In this document: positions 1 to 7,316 of the stretch, one piece after another | How the letters are laid out: each line of letters begins with the position of its first letter | How positions within the stretch are numbered: the stretch's first letter is position 1 | Origin: Grammothele lineata | Taxonomy: Eukaryota > Basidiomycota > Agaricomycetes > Polyporales > Polyporaceae | DNA length: 12,990 nucleotides | Reading direction: 5' to 3' | Assembly: GCA_002150815.3 (NCBI GenBank) | Contig: NDFF03000321.1 | Location: 1-12,990 of the forward strand | Position numbers and translations under genes: made by a program | Notes under the pieces: model-generated | Seen by the model: the letters and a program-made list of their open reading frames with translations, nothing else | Told to the model about the DNA's origin: nothing | Databases searched by the model: none

Positions 1-9
1 CAATGGACC

Positions 10-402
10 ATCTAGATGTCGAAGTACCAAGGGTATAGCCTTGGCAAAATCGTATCTAGATACTATACGCATGAACGTCAGGGCAATATGAAACTCACGT
101 ATCTAGATGCTAAAGTTGCAAGAGTATATACGACATCTAGATACTGCTTATACCGATGAATGTTACCTCTTTCATTCCCATCTAGATGCCTCTAGATGCC
201 AGTTATACCACACGCGCAGAGCTATCTAGATGCGCACACGCAAAGGCTACTATACACGCGTTTTGGCATCTAGATGGCAAACTCGCGAAGATTGCGCGCG
301 GGTGCGCACGCGTATCTATATGCACTCGCCAGGGTGAGAGCGCGCACGCACATCTAGATGCACCGGTCACGACGGTCAGTACATGAACGTGATAATCTAG
401 AT
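10..402. repeat. Phased array of the palindrome ATCTAGAT (~44-bp period)
   Basis: Nine perfect copies of the 8-bp palindrome ATCTAGAT start at 10, 54, 101, 135, 180, 224, 268, 352 and 395. One-mismatch copies lie at 190 (CTCTAGAT) and 314 (ATCTATAT). Counting the copy at 314, successive starts are 44, 47, 34, 45, 44, 44, 46, 38 and 43 bp apart, close to four helical turns. Flanks are often GT/AC or C/GC, so several copies extend to a longer palindrome (GTATCTAGATAC). Spacers share loose motifs (TATAC; ATGAACGT near 71 and 383, ATGAATGT near 156), which suggests a decayed tandem unit of about 44 bp. The array may continue left of the window. It lies just beyond the 3' end of the KDZ transposase gene, so subterminal transposase-binding repeats are one reading. 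That role is inference. Confidence 0.85.
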
Positions 403-455
403 ACCACGATAGTGGGGTAGAATGCATCCGCGCGAGTACGTAGATCCTCGTCCGG

Positions 456-469
456 GGAACAGCTGTTCC
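456..469. other. Perfect 14-bp palindrome GGAACAGCTGTTCC
   Basis: The sequence is its own reverse complement over 14 bp. It lies 13 bp beyond the predicted stop codon of the KDZ gene (minus strand, stop 483-485), in its presumed 3' UTR, and before the ATCTAGAT array. It could be a protein-binding site or RNA hairpin, or chance. No function can be assigned. Confidence 0.5.
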
Positions 470-482
470 TGTGCTGGTAGGC

Positions 483-1351
483 TTAGTCGTCCCGGAGCGA
501 TGTATGTACGATAGAATACAATTTGAAGTAGCCGAGGTACTCGTCATCCTCCTTGTCATCCTCCTTGTCATCCTCCTCGCTGTCCACCACGTCCTCATCG
601 CCCTCGTAATTGTCCTCCATGTCATCAGTGAAGTCAACATCGGTGTTGAATTCATCCCCATCAGTCTCCGAATCCGAGTAGTCGGACGGCGACCACTCAG
701 AATCCTCCACGTCCAACTCGCTGTCGTCCCAATCTGCTAGCTCATCCAAGGGCTCACCATCGGGGCCGACCTTCTTCTTCTCGTCAACGAGAAGATGGGG
801 GCAGGTGCTTTGGACGTGCGCGCGGAGATCCTGGTACAGCTTGAGGTACATGGCTGATTTACTGCGTCAAGCACCACGTTAGTATAACCGTTCATGATAC
901 ATATACGCACTAATACGTACCGGGACGCATACGCCGCCTCTCCTTCTTCGCCCACGAGTTTCAGTAAGCGAGCGCGTTCGCGCCACCATCGGTACCAGTA
1001 GCGAAGGAATCGCTGCACACGGCAGATCTCCTCCTCCGTGAGGCCCAATTCCTCTTTCCAGCGAGCACAACGCGCGCTGACGGTGAACCACTCCACGCAA
1101 ACGCCTGTTAATACTGTAAGTAAAATCCATACTCGTCATATGTGTATAAGACTAGCCTTCTGCCTTGTAGACGTCGACCTCCCCGCTGACGTGGACGTGG
1201 GTCTTCTATATCCAAGAGAGCTCCTTCTTTTGGCCGGGCTTACAGTCCTTATAATAGAGGTTAAGTTGCGTGCAGTCGGCCGCCGTGAGGGCAGGGTAGT
1301 TCTCTTCGTCGGTGTCATCGGCAATGACCATCAGCCGCTTGCGAACATGCT
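483..1351 (-). pseudogene. KDZ transposase pseudogene, 3' part (C-terminal exons)
   Basis: This is the C-terminal continuation of the KDZ gene, cut off from the rest by the retrotransposon. Predicted exons are 1351-1157, 1104-921 and 861-483, ending at TAA (483-485). The intron at 920-862 (59 bp) has GTACGT, a perfect TACTAAC branch site and ACGCAG. The intron at 1156-1105 (52 bp) would need a GC-AG donor (GCTAGT), so its splicing is less certain. The frame continues from the exon ending at 8587: the split codon becomes CAG when the TSD is counted once. A TAG at 1206-1208 stops the frame, and clear coding sequence resumes after it, so it is probably a CAG-to-TAG change. The last exon encodes a very acidic tail with an EDDK-type repeat. 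I see no known catalytic motif here. Confidence 0.6.
543..578. repeat. 12-bp tandem repeat, three units
   Basis: The unit GTCATCCTCCTT occurs at 543-554 and 555-566, with a one-base variant at 567-578. Read on the minus strand inside the last KDZ exon, it encodes the acidic repeat EDDK/EDD. A 12-bp unit keeps frame, so copy number can vary without breaking the protein. Confidence 0.85.
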
Positions 1352-1356
1352 GATAC
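1352..1356. repeat. Target-site duplication GATAC, left copy
   Basis: GATAC immediately precedes the TG of the 5' LTR and is repeated right after the CA of the 3' LTR (8587-8591). Five base pairs is the usual target duplication of Ty3/gypsy integrases. The duplicated site lies within a KDZ coding exon. Confidence 0.95.
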
Positions 1357-1464
1357 TGTTACAACATTCCTGCCCGGTATTTTCTTTTTCCTTTCCTGTT
1401 CCTCAATGAGCGCAACCTCTGTACCATTCGGTCCCGCGGCGATTCAACATCGCTATTGTACGTA

Positions 1465-1492
1465 CGACTCATTGTGACTCACTTGGAGTCAT
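1465..1492 (+). promoter_or_regulatory. Triple Gcn4/AP-1-like sites in U3
   Basis: CGACTCAT (1465-1472), TGACTCA (1475-1481) and GGAGTCAT (1485-1492, reverse complement ATGACTCC) lie about 10 bp apart, on one face of the helix and about 75-100 bp upstream of the TATA box. TGACTCA is the consensus site of the bZIP factors Gcn4/CPC1 and AP-1. The same cluster is at 8278-8305 in the 3' LTR. Binding, and control by stress or amino-acid starvation, is inference. Confidence 0.5.
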
Positions 1493-1562
1493 CGTCTCGC
1501 GCCCCTGTCTCTATTGTCTAGGACTCTCTCGCGATTGTCCATAGTTATTGTCCTCATGTACT

Positions 1563-1596
1563 TATATAGCTTGGGTCTTCCTGAGGGCATTCCTCA
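1563..1596 (+). promoter_or_regulatory. LTR core promoter: TATA box and predicted transcription start
   Basis: TATATA lies at 1563-1568. The sequence AGTTTGACCT (1596-1605), about 33 bp downstream, is the exact complement of the primer-binding site. In self-priming elements the primer is the 5' end of the mRNA, so transcription should start at or very near 1596. TATA spacing and primer complementarity therefore agree on the same start. Confidence 0.7.
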
Positions 1597-1775
1597 GTTT
1601 GACCTCCTTTTCCAATCGAGGCCTCTCTCCCCATAGAACCCCCGTGTGTCGCTCGCCCTCTACCACAGTGCTCGACTTCGCCTCTTCGGCGTACGTCCTC
1701 CTAGACCCCTCGACCCTCGACCGCGTGCGCACAACGTACGTCTATAGGCGCCCGCGCTGGCCTCGGCGTAACATT

Positions 1776-1785
1776 AGGTCAAACT
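1776..1785 (+). promoter_or_regulatory. Primer-binding site, self-priming (Tf1-like)
   Basis: AGGTCAAACT, starting 2 bases after the 5' LTR, is the perfect reverse complement of AGTTTGACCT at 1596-1605, the predicted 5' end of the element's own RNA. There is no TGG-initial stretch here matching a tRNA 3' end. Tf1 of fission yeast is known to prime reverse transcription with the first 11 nt of its own mRNA. The 2-nt gap to the LTR would leave two extra bases on the cDNA, which integrase normally trims. Confidence 0.75.
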
Positions 1786-1840
1786 CATCTACTCGCCGAC
1801 TTCCTTAAGTCCAGGCGAACACCGAACACACATAGCCACC

Positions 1841-2512
1841 CTGGAGTGCACCAGCGATAGCCAACACGTCTACGACAAGGAAGACGTCGCTGACCGACAC
1901 CTTCAAGAAGAACCCCGCGAGTGGAAATTCTGCAGCGAACAACCCTGCCCACACAGACTTAGCTACGACCCGGAAGACGCAAATCGACACAAGGACTTTG
2001 AGAAGCCCAGCGAAGCAAACCGACAGAAGATCCACAGGAAACGCGGGTACCCGGTAGCATCTGGAGCCAGCAACGAACCTCCACTAGCAGACCAAAGCGC
2101 GGACAGACCTCCCTCAGCATCAGACCTTCGCGACGAACAACGCTTCATCGGATTACGGGTTATCACCTGGTCAGACACTCTAGGCTGGGTCTACACCACA
2201 GGCAAGGACGGAGTTGTACTAGATCGTGTCCAACGAGTACGAAGAAGCGCGTGGGACTCCGGAACACCTGAAAACCCCAGACGCATACCAGAACCCTCGA
2301 TCCCCATCTCAGCACCTCGCACCAGACCCTCATCCCGTCTCCCTACTCCAGTACCACGACAACCCACACCAGGGCCTTCGAACACCAAGCCCACTCCACA
2401 ACCGTCAGCACCAGGATCCCCAATCCACGCTCCCCAGCCCATACTTCCTGCAAGGACTCCGCCTCCTCCTCCATCACCAAGTCCACCGCCTCCACCGACC
2501 CTCATCACCACC
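1841..2512 (+). other. Possible CTG-initiated N-terminal extension of Gag (224 codons)
   Basis: The frame of gag stays open upstream from its ATG (2513) to a TAG at 1775-1777, about 245 codons, with no ATG. An in-frame CTG at 1841-1843 lies in an ideal initiation context (GCCACC before, G after). Starting there, the product would add 224 residues: a charged N-terminal part with a short Cys/His cluster (C, C, H, then another H within about 20 residues), a basic stretch, a compact middle part (around 2140-2250) and a proline-rich final third leading into Gag. CUG-started, N-extended Gag is known in gammaretroviruses (glyco-Gag); here no signal peptide is obvious. Alternatives are a spliced start or non-coding leader kept open by its proline-rich composition. 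Confidence 0.4.
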
Positions 2513-3469
2513 ATGTCGAACACTCCCAAAGTCTCTGAACAGAAGATCCGTCCTCCACCGGACTTTAACGGAAACCGCGAAGAGGCAGACAACTTCCTCA
2601 ACTCGTGCAGAGTGTACCTGCGCCTCAACGCGCAATCCTACTCGACGGATGAAGAAAAGATCATCTTCATCCTGTCGTACATGATAGGAGGATCGGCTGG
2701 ACCATGGAAGGATGCGTTCACGACTAAGGCTTTCTCTATTGACCCAACGACGTCCCTGGAACACGGTTTTGGCACGTTTACCGACTTCGTCAAGGAGTTC
2801 AACAAGTCCTTTGAGCCGCTGAACCCGGTCGACAACGCCATAGCAAAGATGAAGGCCCTGAAACAAACCGGTACGGCCGACGACTATGTCGCCGAATTCC
2901 TTCCACTAGCGGTCAGGTCAGGCATTGGGTCCGTGGCAGTCCTCTCGGACTACTTCCTTACTGGACTCAAGAAGGGGCTAGTCAACAACATTATGACGGT
3001 CGAGAAACTCCCCACGACCATGGACGGCTACTATACCCTTGCCTCCCGTTTGGACCTCCAATGGCGCAAAGGACAGGAGCTTACCAAAGGATTGTCGGAG
3101 AAGAAGTCGTCGGACTCGAAAGGATCGACGACCTCCACCCAAGGCAAATCTTCCAACGCCATCAGGCTGAGGAAGCTCACGGACGAAGAACGAACCCGGT
3201 ACAAGAAGGAGGGACGGTGCTTTAGATGCCGTGAACTTGGACATGGACAATGGGACTGCCCCCAGAGGAACACCAACTCCACGAGCCCCAACCAAGGAAC
3301 GACGAACACTCCCGCCTACCGCAAGATCAGAATCGCGGCCTCAGAACCCAACAACCCCGCTCCAGCGGAACCGGAAGCCCCAGTCTCTCGCGTGCGAGCC
3401 CTATTCCGCACGTTCACACCCGCGGAGAGAGAGGAGGTCGTAAACATCGCGGAGGCAGAGGGTTTTTGA
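2513..3469 (+). CDS. gag: Gag: capsid and zinc-knuckle nucleocapsid polyprotein
   Basis: The 318-aa structural protein would form the cytoplasmic virus-like particle that packages element RNA. Residues about 12-185 match the Ty3/gypsy capsid fold in pattern (opening with PPPDFNGNREEADNFL, then helical segments with W65, F89 and a YVAEF motif near 125). A Ser/Lys/Thr-rich linker follows. A CCHC zinc knuckle (C236-x2-C239-x4-H244-x4-C249) then binds nucleic acid. The tail is Pro/Ala-rich. The ATG at 2513 (context CACCATGT) is the first ATG after the predicted transcript start, supporting it as the scanning start. The frame is also open upstream (see the CTG extension). The gene ends at TGA 3467-3469, directly after a -1 slippery site, so some ribosomes should continue into Pol. 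Confidence 0.93.
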   Translation: MSNTPKVSEQKIRPPPDFNGNREEADNFLNSCRVYLRLNAQSYSTDEEKIIFILSYMIGGSAGPWKDAFTTKAFSIDPTTSLEHGFGTFTDFVKEFNKSFEPLNPVDNAIAKMKALKQTGTADDYVAEFLPLAVRSGIGSVAVLSDYFLTGLKKGLVNNIMTVEKLPTTMDGYYTLASRLDLQWRKGQELTKGLSEKKSSDSKGSTTSTQGKSSNAIRLRKLTDEERTRYKKEGRCFRCRELGHGQWDCPQRNTNSTSPNQGTTNTPAYRKIRIAASEPNNPAPAEPEAPVSRVRALFRTFTPAEREEVVNIAEAEGF

Positions 3470-3500
3470 AGCGGCCATCTGAATCGACGTCAGCATGGCC
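3460..3500 (+). promoter_or_regulatory. Programmed -1 ribosomal frameshift signal (gag-pol)
   Basis: The heptamer G GGT TTT (3460-3466, in gag phase) fits X XXY YYZ exactly and is followed at once by the gag stop TGA (3467-3469). After a 6-nt spacer comes a hairpin: 3473-3478 (GGCCAT) pairs with 3495-3500 (ATGGCC), then C3494 is bulged, then 3479-3482 (CTGA) pairs with 3490-3493 (TCAG), closing a 7-nt loop. The loop could pair with sequence near 3543-3547, making a pseudoknot possible. The -1 frame continues directly into Pol. Spacer, stem and stop placement are what is expected of -1 frameshift sites. Confidence 0.8.
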
Positions 3501-6500
3501 CCGTATCACGGTCTCTCCTGTAATACTAGCAAACGTCAGCAATCGATCTATGCGTATTCCAGTCACGATTGACCGAACCGTCGAAACCCCTGCCCTCATC
3601 GACTCTGGAGCTGGAGGGATGTTCATTGATGAACAGTTCGCTCGAGACAACAATATTGCCCTCACCCCGCTCATCAACCACATACCGGTATACAACGTCG
3701 ACGGCACCCAGAACAAGCAAGGAGTAATCACACACTACGCTTGGAGAGAACTGTCCGTCGCAGGCATAACCCGACGAACACGACTGCTCGCAACCTCGCT
3801 AGGGAAAGAAGCCATAATCCTAGGGCTCCCCTGGCTTCGGCGAACCAACACAAAAATCGACTGGCAAACTGGGAAGGTAGAATTTGAAGGATCCTCTGAA
3901 GCGGAGTCACCAAAACCGCGACCGCGAGCAACGGTAGAAGACGAACCTGAACCTACCGACCAGACGATTTCCCATCTGGACCCCTCCCTTGACCATTGCC
4001 TGGAAGAAGTCAACACCTGCGCCGCACAACTCGCCGAACCAGACACAAATGAGCATCATTGCCTTCCACCCTCTGAGGGACCGATCGACCTTGACCCGGA
4101 TGACCTCCTCATTGCCTATGTACGAGGAGAACCAGTCATCGGAATATTCTCTAACGAAGAGGAACCACTCACTGAAGAACACCTCGACGAAGGGGAAGGT
4201 AACCCTCACATCGGACGCGTAACGCACTGGAAACATTCAGCCGCCTTCTCCTATGCGCGAGGGCGCTGGATACGTGCAAAGGTCAACCCAGCGATGGAAA
4301 TGGCACAAAAGCAGCACGCTCTGGAAAGTCCCAAGACCACTGAAGAGCTCATTCCACCGGACTACCAGGACTACAAGGATGTATTCGAGAAGAAAGCGTC
4401 CGAACGATTCCCCATCTCTCGCGACTATGACCACGCTATCAACCTGAAACCAGACTTCGTCCCTCGAAACTGCAAGGTTTACCCGCTGTCTCCGAAAGAG
4501 ACTGAGCTCATGAACGAGTTCATCGACGAGAACCTTCGTAAAGGATACATCCGCCCTTCGCAATCCCCCATGGCATCGCCATTCTTCTTTACCGGAAAGA
4601 AGGATGGATCCCTGCGGCCATGCCAGGACTACCGCTACCTGAATGAAGGAACGATTAAGAATTCGTACCCCATCCCGCTCGTCCAGAACCTCATGGATAA
4701 ACTCAAAGGCGCCACAGTCTTCTCCAAATTGGATTTGCGCTCAGGGTACAACAATGTTCGGATGAAGGACGGAGACCAGTGGAAAGCGGCATTCAAATGC
4801 GAGCGAGGACTCTTTGAACCGACGGTCATGTTTTTTGGACTCTGCAACTCGCCGGCCACCTTCCAAGCCCTCATGGACGACCTCTTCAGCGACATGATAG
4901 AGGAAGGATGGCTCGTCATCTACATGGACGACATGCTACTATTCTCCAAGGACAGAAAGACCCACAAGGAACGAATGCGAAGAGTACTCCAACGGCTGCG
5001 AGAAAACGACCTCTACCTCAAACCGGAGAAATGTCTCTTCGACGTAGAAGAAGTGGAATTCCTTGGGCTAATCGTGAAACCCGATACACTGGCCATGGAC
5101 CCCGTGAAGCTCAAAGGAATCGAAGACTGGCCGAAACCATCCTCTGTCAAAGGAGTGCGATCGTTCCTAGGATTCGCCAACTTCTACCGACGATTCATCC
5201 CCAATTATTCGGAACTCACACGGCCCCTGCACGAGCTCACCAAGAAGGATAAGCAATGGGAATGGACGTCGGTGGAACAGGACGCGTTCAACAAACTCAA
5301 AGCTAGATTCATCTCGTCACCGGTTCTCCTTATGCCGGACAAGAACAAACCATTCTCGATCGAATCAGACGCATCGAAATTCGCCACAGGTGCGATACTC
5401 CGACAGGCAGACTCTAACGGGGATCTGCACCCATGCGCGTACCTCTCAAAGTCGTTCAACTCCGCCGAAAGGAACTATGAGATCTACAACAGAGAACTAT
5501 TAGGAATCGTACGAGCCCTCACGGAATGGCGGCACTATCTGGAAGGAAGCCCCTACCCTGTAGAAGTTCTATCGGACCATAAGAACCTCACCTACTTCCG
5601 AACAGCACAGAAGCTTAACCGGCGACAAGCCCGATGGAGCCTCTTCCTGACCCAGTTCGAGCTGCAGTTAAAGCACGTTCCCGGCACACGCATGGTTCAA
5701 TCTGACACCCTATCCCGTCTACAACACCTGAATCTGGAGGACAACGACAACGAAGCAGTTGTACTACTCCCAGACAAGTTGTTCGTAGCGGCAATGGACA
5801 TCCCTTTAGCGGAGAGGATCAAGGACATCCACACGCAGGATCAAGTTGTACTCGACGCCCTCGCGGCTGCCAAGGACGGCATGCCACTACCAATGAAGTC
5901 GACCCTTGCGGACTGGAAGTTCGAAGACGGGCTAGTATTCTTCAGGGACCGGTGCTACGTTCCTCCCGACCAGGACCTTAAGAGGGAAATCGTGCGACGG
6001 TATCACGATCTTCGACCAATGGGACACCCAGGACAGTTTGGAACGTTGGAGCTGCTGAAAAGAGACTACTGGTGGCCCGGCATGGCAGTGTTCGTACGGA
6101 ACTACGTCGCAGGCTGCGCAACTTGCCAGCAAACCAAGATCAACACTCATCCAACCGTACCCCCACTCATGCCGATCCCCGCAAAGTCCAACGCTTACCC
6201 ATTCGAAACCACCTCAGTCGACTTCATCACCGACCTACCCCCATCCAACGGTTTTGATGCACTCATGGTCATGGCAGACCACGATGCTACGAAGGGGGTA
6301 ATTCTTGCTCCTTGCACGAAAACCATCGACGCACTGGGAACAACACACCTCATTCACCAGAACCTGTACAAACGCTTCGGACTACCAACACGCATCATTT
6401 CCGACAGAGGCCCCCAATTCTCAGCCAAAGTCTTTCAAGAGCTCACCCGGCTCACTGGCATCAAGTCATCCATGAGCACAGCGTATCACCCACAGACCGA

Positions 6501-7248
6501 CGGCGGAACAGAGCGCATGAACCAGGAGATTGAGGCATACCTCCGAGCGTTCTGTGCAAACCACCCGGAAACATGGTCGGACTTCTTGCCAGATCTGGAG
6601 TTCATGCACAACCAGAGGCTCGCGCAGAACCGCAATGCCTCGCCTTTCTTCCTCATGATGGGCTACAACCCGAGGGCGATCCCATCAGTCACCCCCAAGA
6701 CAGTCGTACCAGCGGTCGAAGAACGTCTCGATAACCTGGAGAAAGTCAGACAGGAAGCGATGGCAGCGCACGAGCTCGCACGACAGCACATGGCGCAACG
6801 GATCACTCGGGGATTCAAACCCTTCGAAAAGGGTCAGAAGGTATGGTTAGAAGCGAAGCACCTCCGCTTCCTCAAGGACAACAAAAAGCTGGCCATGAAA
6901 AGACAAGGCCCTCTCACGATCGTGGAAGTCCTTGGACCGCTTACGTACAAGCTGGACCTCCCTGCCCAATGGAAAATCCACCCTGTATTCCACGCCAGCC
7001 TTCTCACCCCATACAAGGAGAACGATACGCACGGCCCGAACTACCTCCTTCCACCACCTGACCTCGTCGAAGGAGAAGAAGAATGGGAAGTGGAAGCGAT
7101 CGTCGGACATCGGAAACGATACGGAAAGATGCAATTCTTCGTCAAATGGAGAGACTACCCGACGAGCGAAAACTCCTGGGAACCAGAGACGAATTTGGAA
7201 CATTCACAGGAGGTCCTGAAAGCTTATAAGCGCACCCATCGCCTCTGA
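3466..7248 (+). CDS. pol: Pol: protease, reverse transcriptase, RNase H, integrase, chromodomain
   Basis: Pol is made as a Gag-Pol fusion by -1 frameshifting; the first Pol codon is TTG at 3466. The frame also has an ATG at 3250 overlapping gag, probably not used. Gag-Pol would be about 1,578 aa. Aspartic protease: DSGA at 3601, then an ILGLPWL motif near 3817. Reverse transcriptase: catalytic D at 4732 (KLDLRSGY) and YMDD at 4921-4932. RNase H: D at 5368 (ESDASKFATGA), E at 5494, D at 5575 (SDHKNLTYF). Integrase: HHCC zinc finger (H 6004, H 6025, C 6115, C 6124); catalytic D 6220, D 6403 and E 6511 with D-35-E spacing; then a GPL (GPY/F-type) motif. Chromodomain: about 7078-7239, with aromatic cage residues W, W and Y (codons at 7084, 7147 and 7156) retained. 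All key residues are present, so the enzyme looks intact. Confidence 0.96.
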   Translation: MKRPSESTSAWPRITVSPVILANVSNRSMRIPVTIDRTVETPALIDSGAGGMFIDEQFARDNNIALTPLINHIPVYNVDGTQNKQGVITHYAWRELSVAGITRRTRLLATSLGKEAIILGLPWLRRTNTKIDWQTGKVEFEGSSEAESPKPRPRATVEDEPEPTDQTISHLDPSLDHCLEEVNTCAAQLAEPDTNEHHCLPPSEGPIDLDPDDLLIAYVRGEPVIGIFSNEEEPLTEEHLDEGEGNPHIGRVTHWKHSAAFSYARGRWIRAKVNPAMEMAQKQHALESPKTTEELIPPDYQDYKDVFEKKASERFPISRDYDHAINLKPDFVPRNCKVYPLSPKETELMNEFIDENLRKGYIRPSQSPMASPFFFTGKKDGSLRPCQDYRYLNEGTIKNSYPIPLVQNLMDKLKGATVFSKLDLRSGYNNVRMKDGDQWKAAFKCERGLFEPTVMFFGLCNSPATFQALMDDLFSDMIEEGWLVIYMDDMLLFSKDRKTHKERMRRVLQRLRENDLYLKPEKCLFDVEEVEFLGLIVKPDTLAMDPVKLKGIEDWPKPSSVKGVRSFLGFANFYRRFIPNYSELTRPLHELTKKDKQWEWTSVEQDAFNKLKARFISSPVLLMPDKNKPFSIESDASKFATGAILRQADSNGDLHPCAYLSKSFNSAERNYEIYNRELLGIVRALTEWRHYLEGSPYPVEVLSDHKNLTYFRTAQKLNRRQARWSLFLTQFELQLKHVPGTRMVQSDTLSRLQHLNLEDNDNEAVVLLPDKLFVAAMDIPLAERIKDIHTQDQVVLDALAAAKDGMPLPMKSTLADWKFEDGLVFFRDRCYVPPDQDLKREIVRRYHDLRPMGHPGQFGTLELLKRDYWWPGMAVFVRNYVAGCATCQQTKINTHPTVPPLMPIPAKSNAYPFETTSVDFITDLPPSNGFDALMVMADHDATKGVILAPCTKTIDALGTTHLIHQNLYKRFGLPTRIISDRGPQFSAKVFQELTRLTGIKSSMSTAYHPQTDGGTERMNQEIEAYLRAFCANHPETWSDFLPDLEFMHNQRLAQNRNASPFFLMMGYNPRAIPSVTPKTVVPAVEERLDNLEKVRQEAMAAHELARQHMAQRITRGFKPFEKGQKVWLEAKHLRFLKDNKKLAMKRQGPLTIVEVLGPLTYKLDLPAQWKIHPVFHASLLTPYKENDTHGPNYLLPPPDLVEGEEEWEVEAIVGHRKRYGKMQFFVKWRDYPTSENSWEPETNLEHSQEVLKAYKRTHRL

Positions 7249-7316
7249 GATCCACAACCAGCGCACCCACACTCGCATTCACACTCGCACTCTTCACCCA
7301 CACCTCCACCACCGAC

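Larger units (their letters stand above)
1357..1773 (+). repeat. 5' LTR (417 bp)
   Basis: It starts TGTTAC and ends GTAACA. By alignment to the 3' LTR (offset 6,813) I find one difference: T at 1743 against C at 8556. U3 is about 1357-1595, with Gcn4-like sites (1465-1492) and a TATA box (1563-1568). The predicted transcript start is near 1596. The R/U5 part contains no ATG. Confidence 0.97.

Noticed and set aside
10..402. CRISPR-like array of short repeats with ~36-bp spacers
   Set aside because: Repeats are only 8 bp and palindromic, spacer lengths vary, spacers share motifs with each other, and the context is plainly eukaryotic.
203..740. Open frames on both strands over the KDZ 3' end and palindrome array
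   Set aside because: They are out-of-frame shadows of the acidic KDZ tail or run through the repeat array.
1774..1795. Conventional tRNA primer-binding site
   Set aside because: No TGG-initial sequence matching a tRNA 3' end follows the LTR; the exact self-complementarity explains the site better.
1548..1808. Open frame beginning in the 5' LTR (and its copy from 8361)
   Set aside because: Starts upstream of the predicted transcript start, spans LTR border sequence and has no protein-like features.
2226..2684. 152-codon plus-strand frame overlapping the gag start
   Set aside because: No ATG start (GTG), different frame from gag, Pro/His/Arg-rich composition typical of an out-of-frame reading of the proline-rich leader.
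3250..3463. Independent Pol start at the ATG at 3250
   Set aside because: It lies inside the gag zinc-knuckle coding region and encodes an out-of-frame Arg/Pro/Ser-rich stretch; the frameshift site gives a clean Gag-Pol junction.
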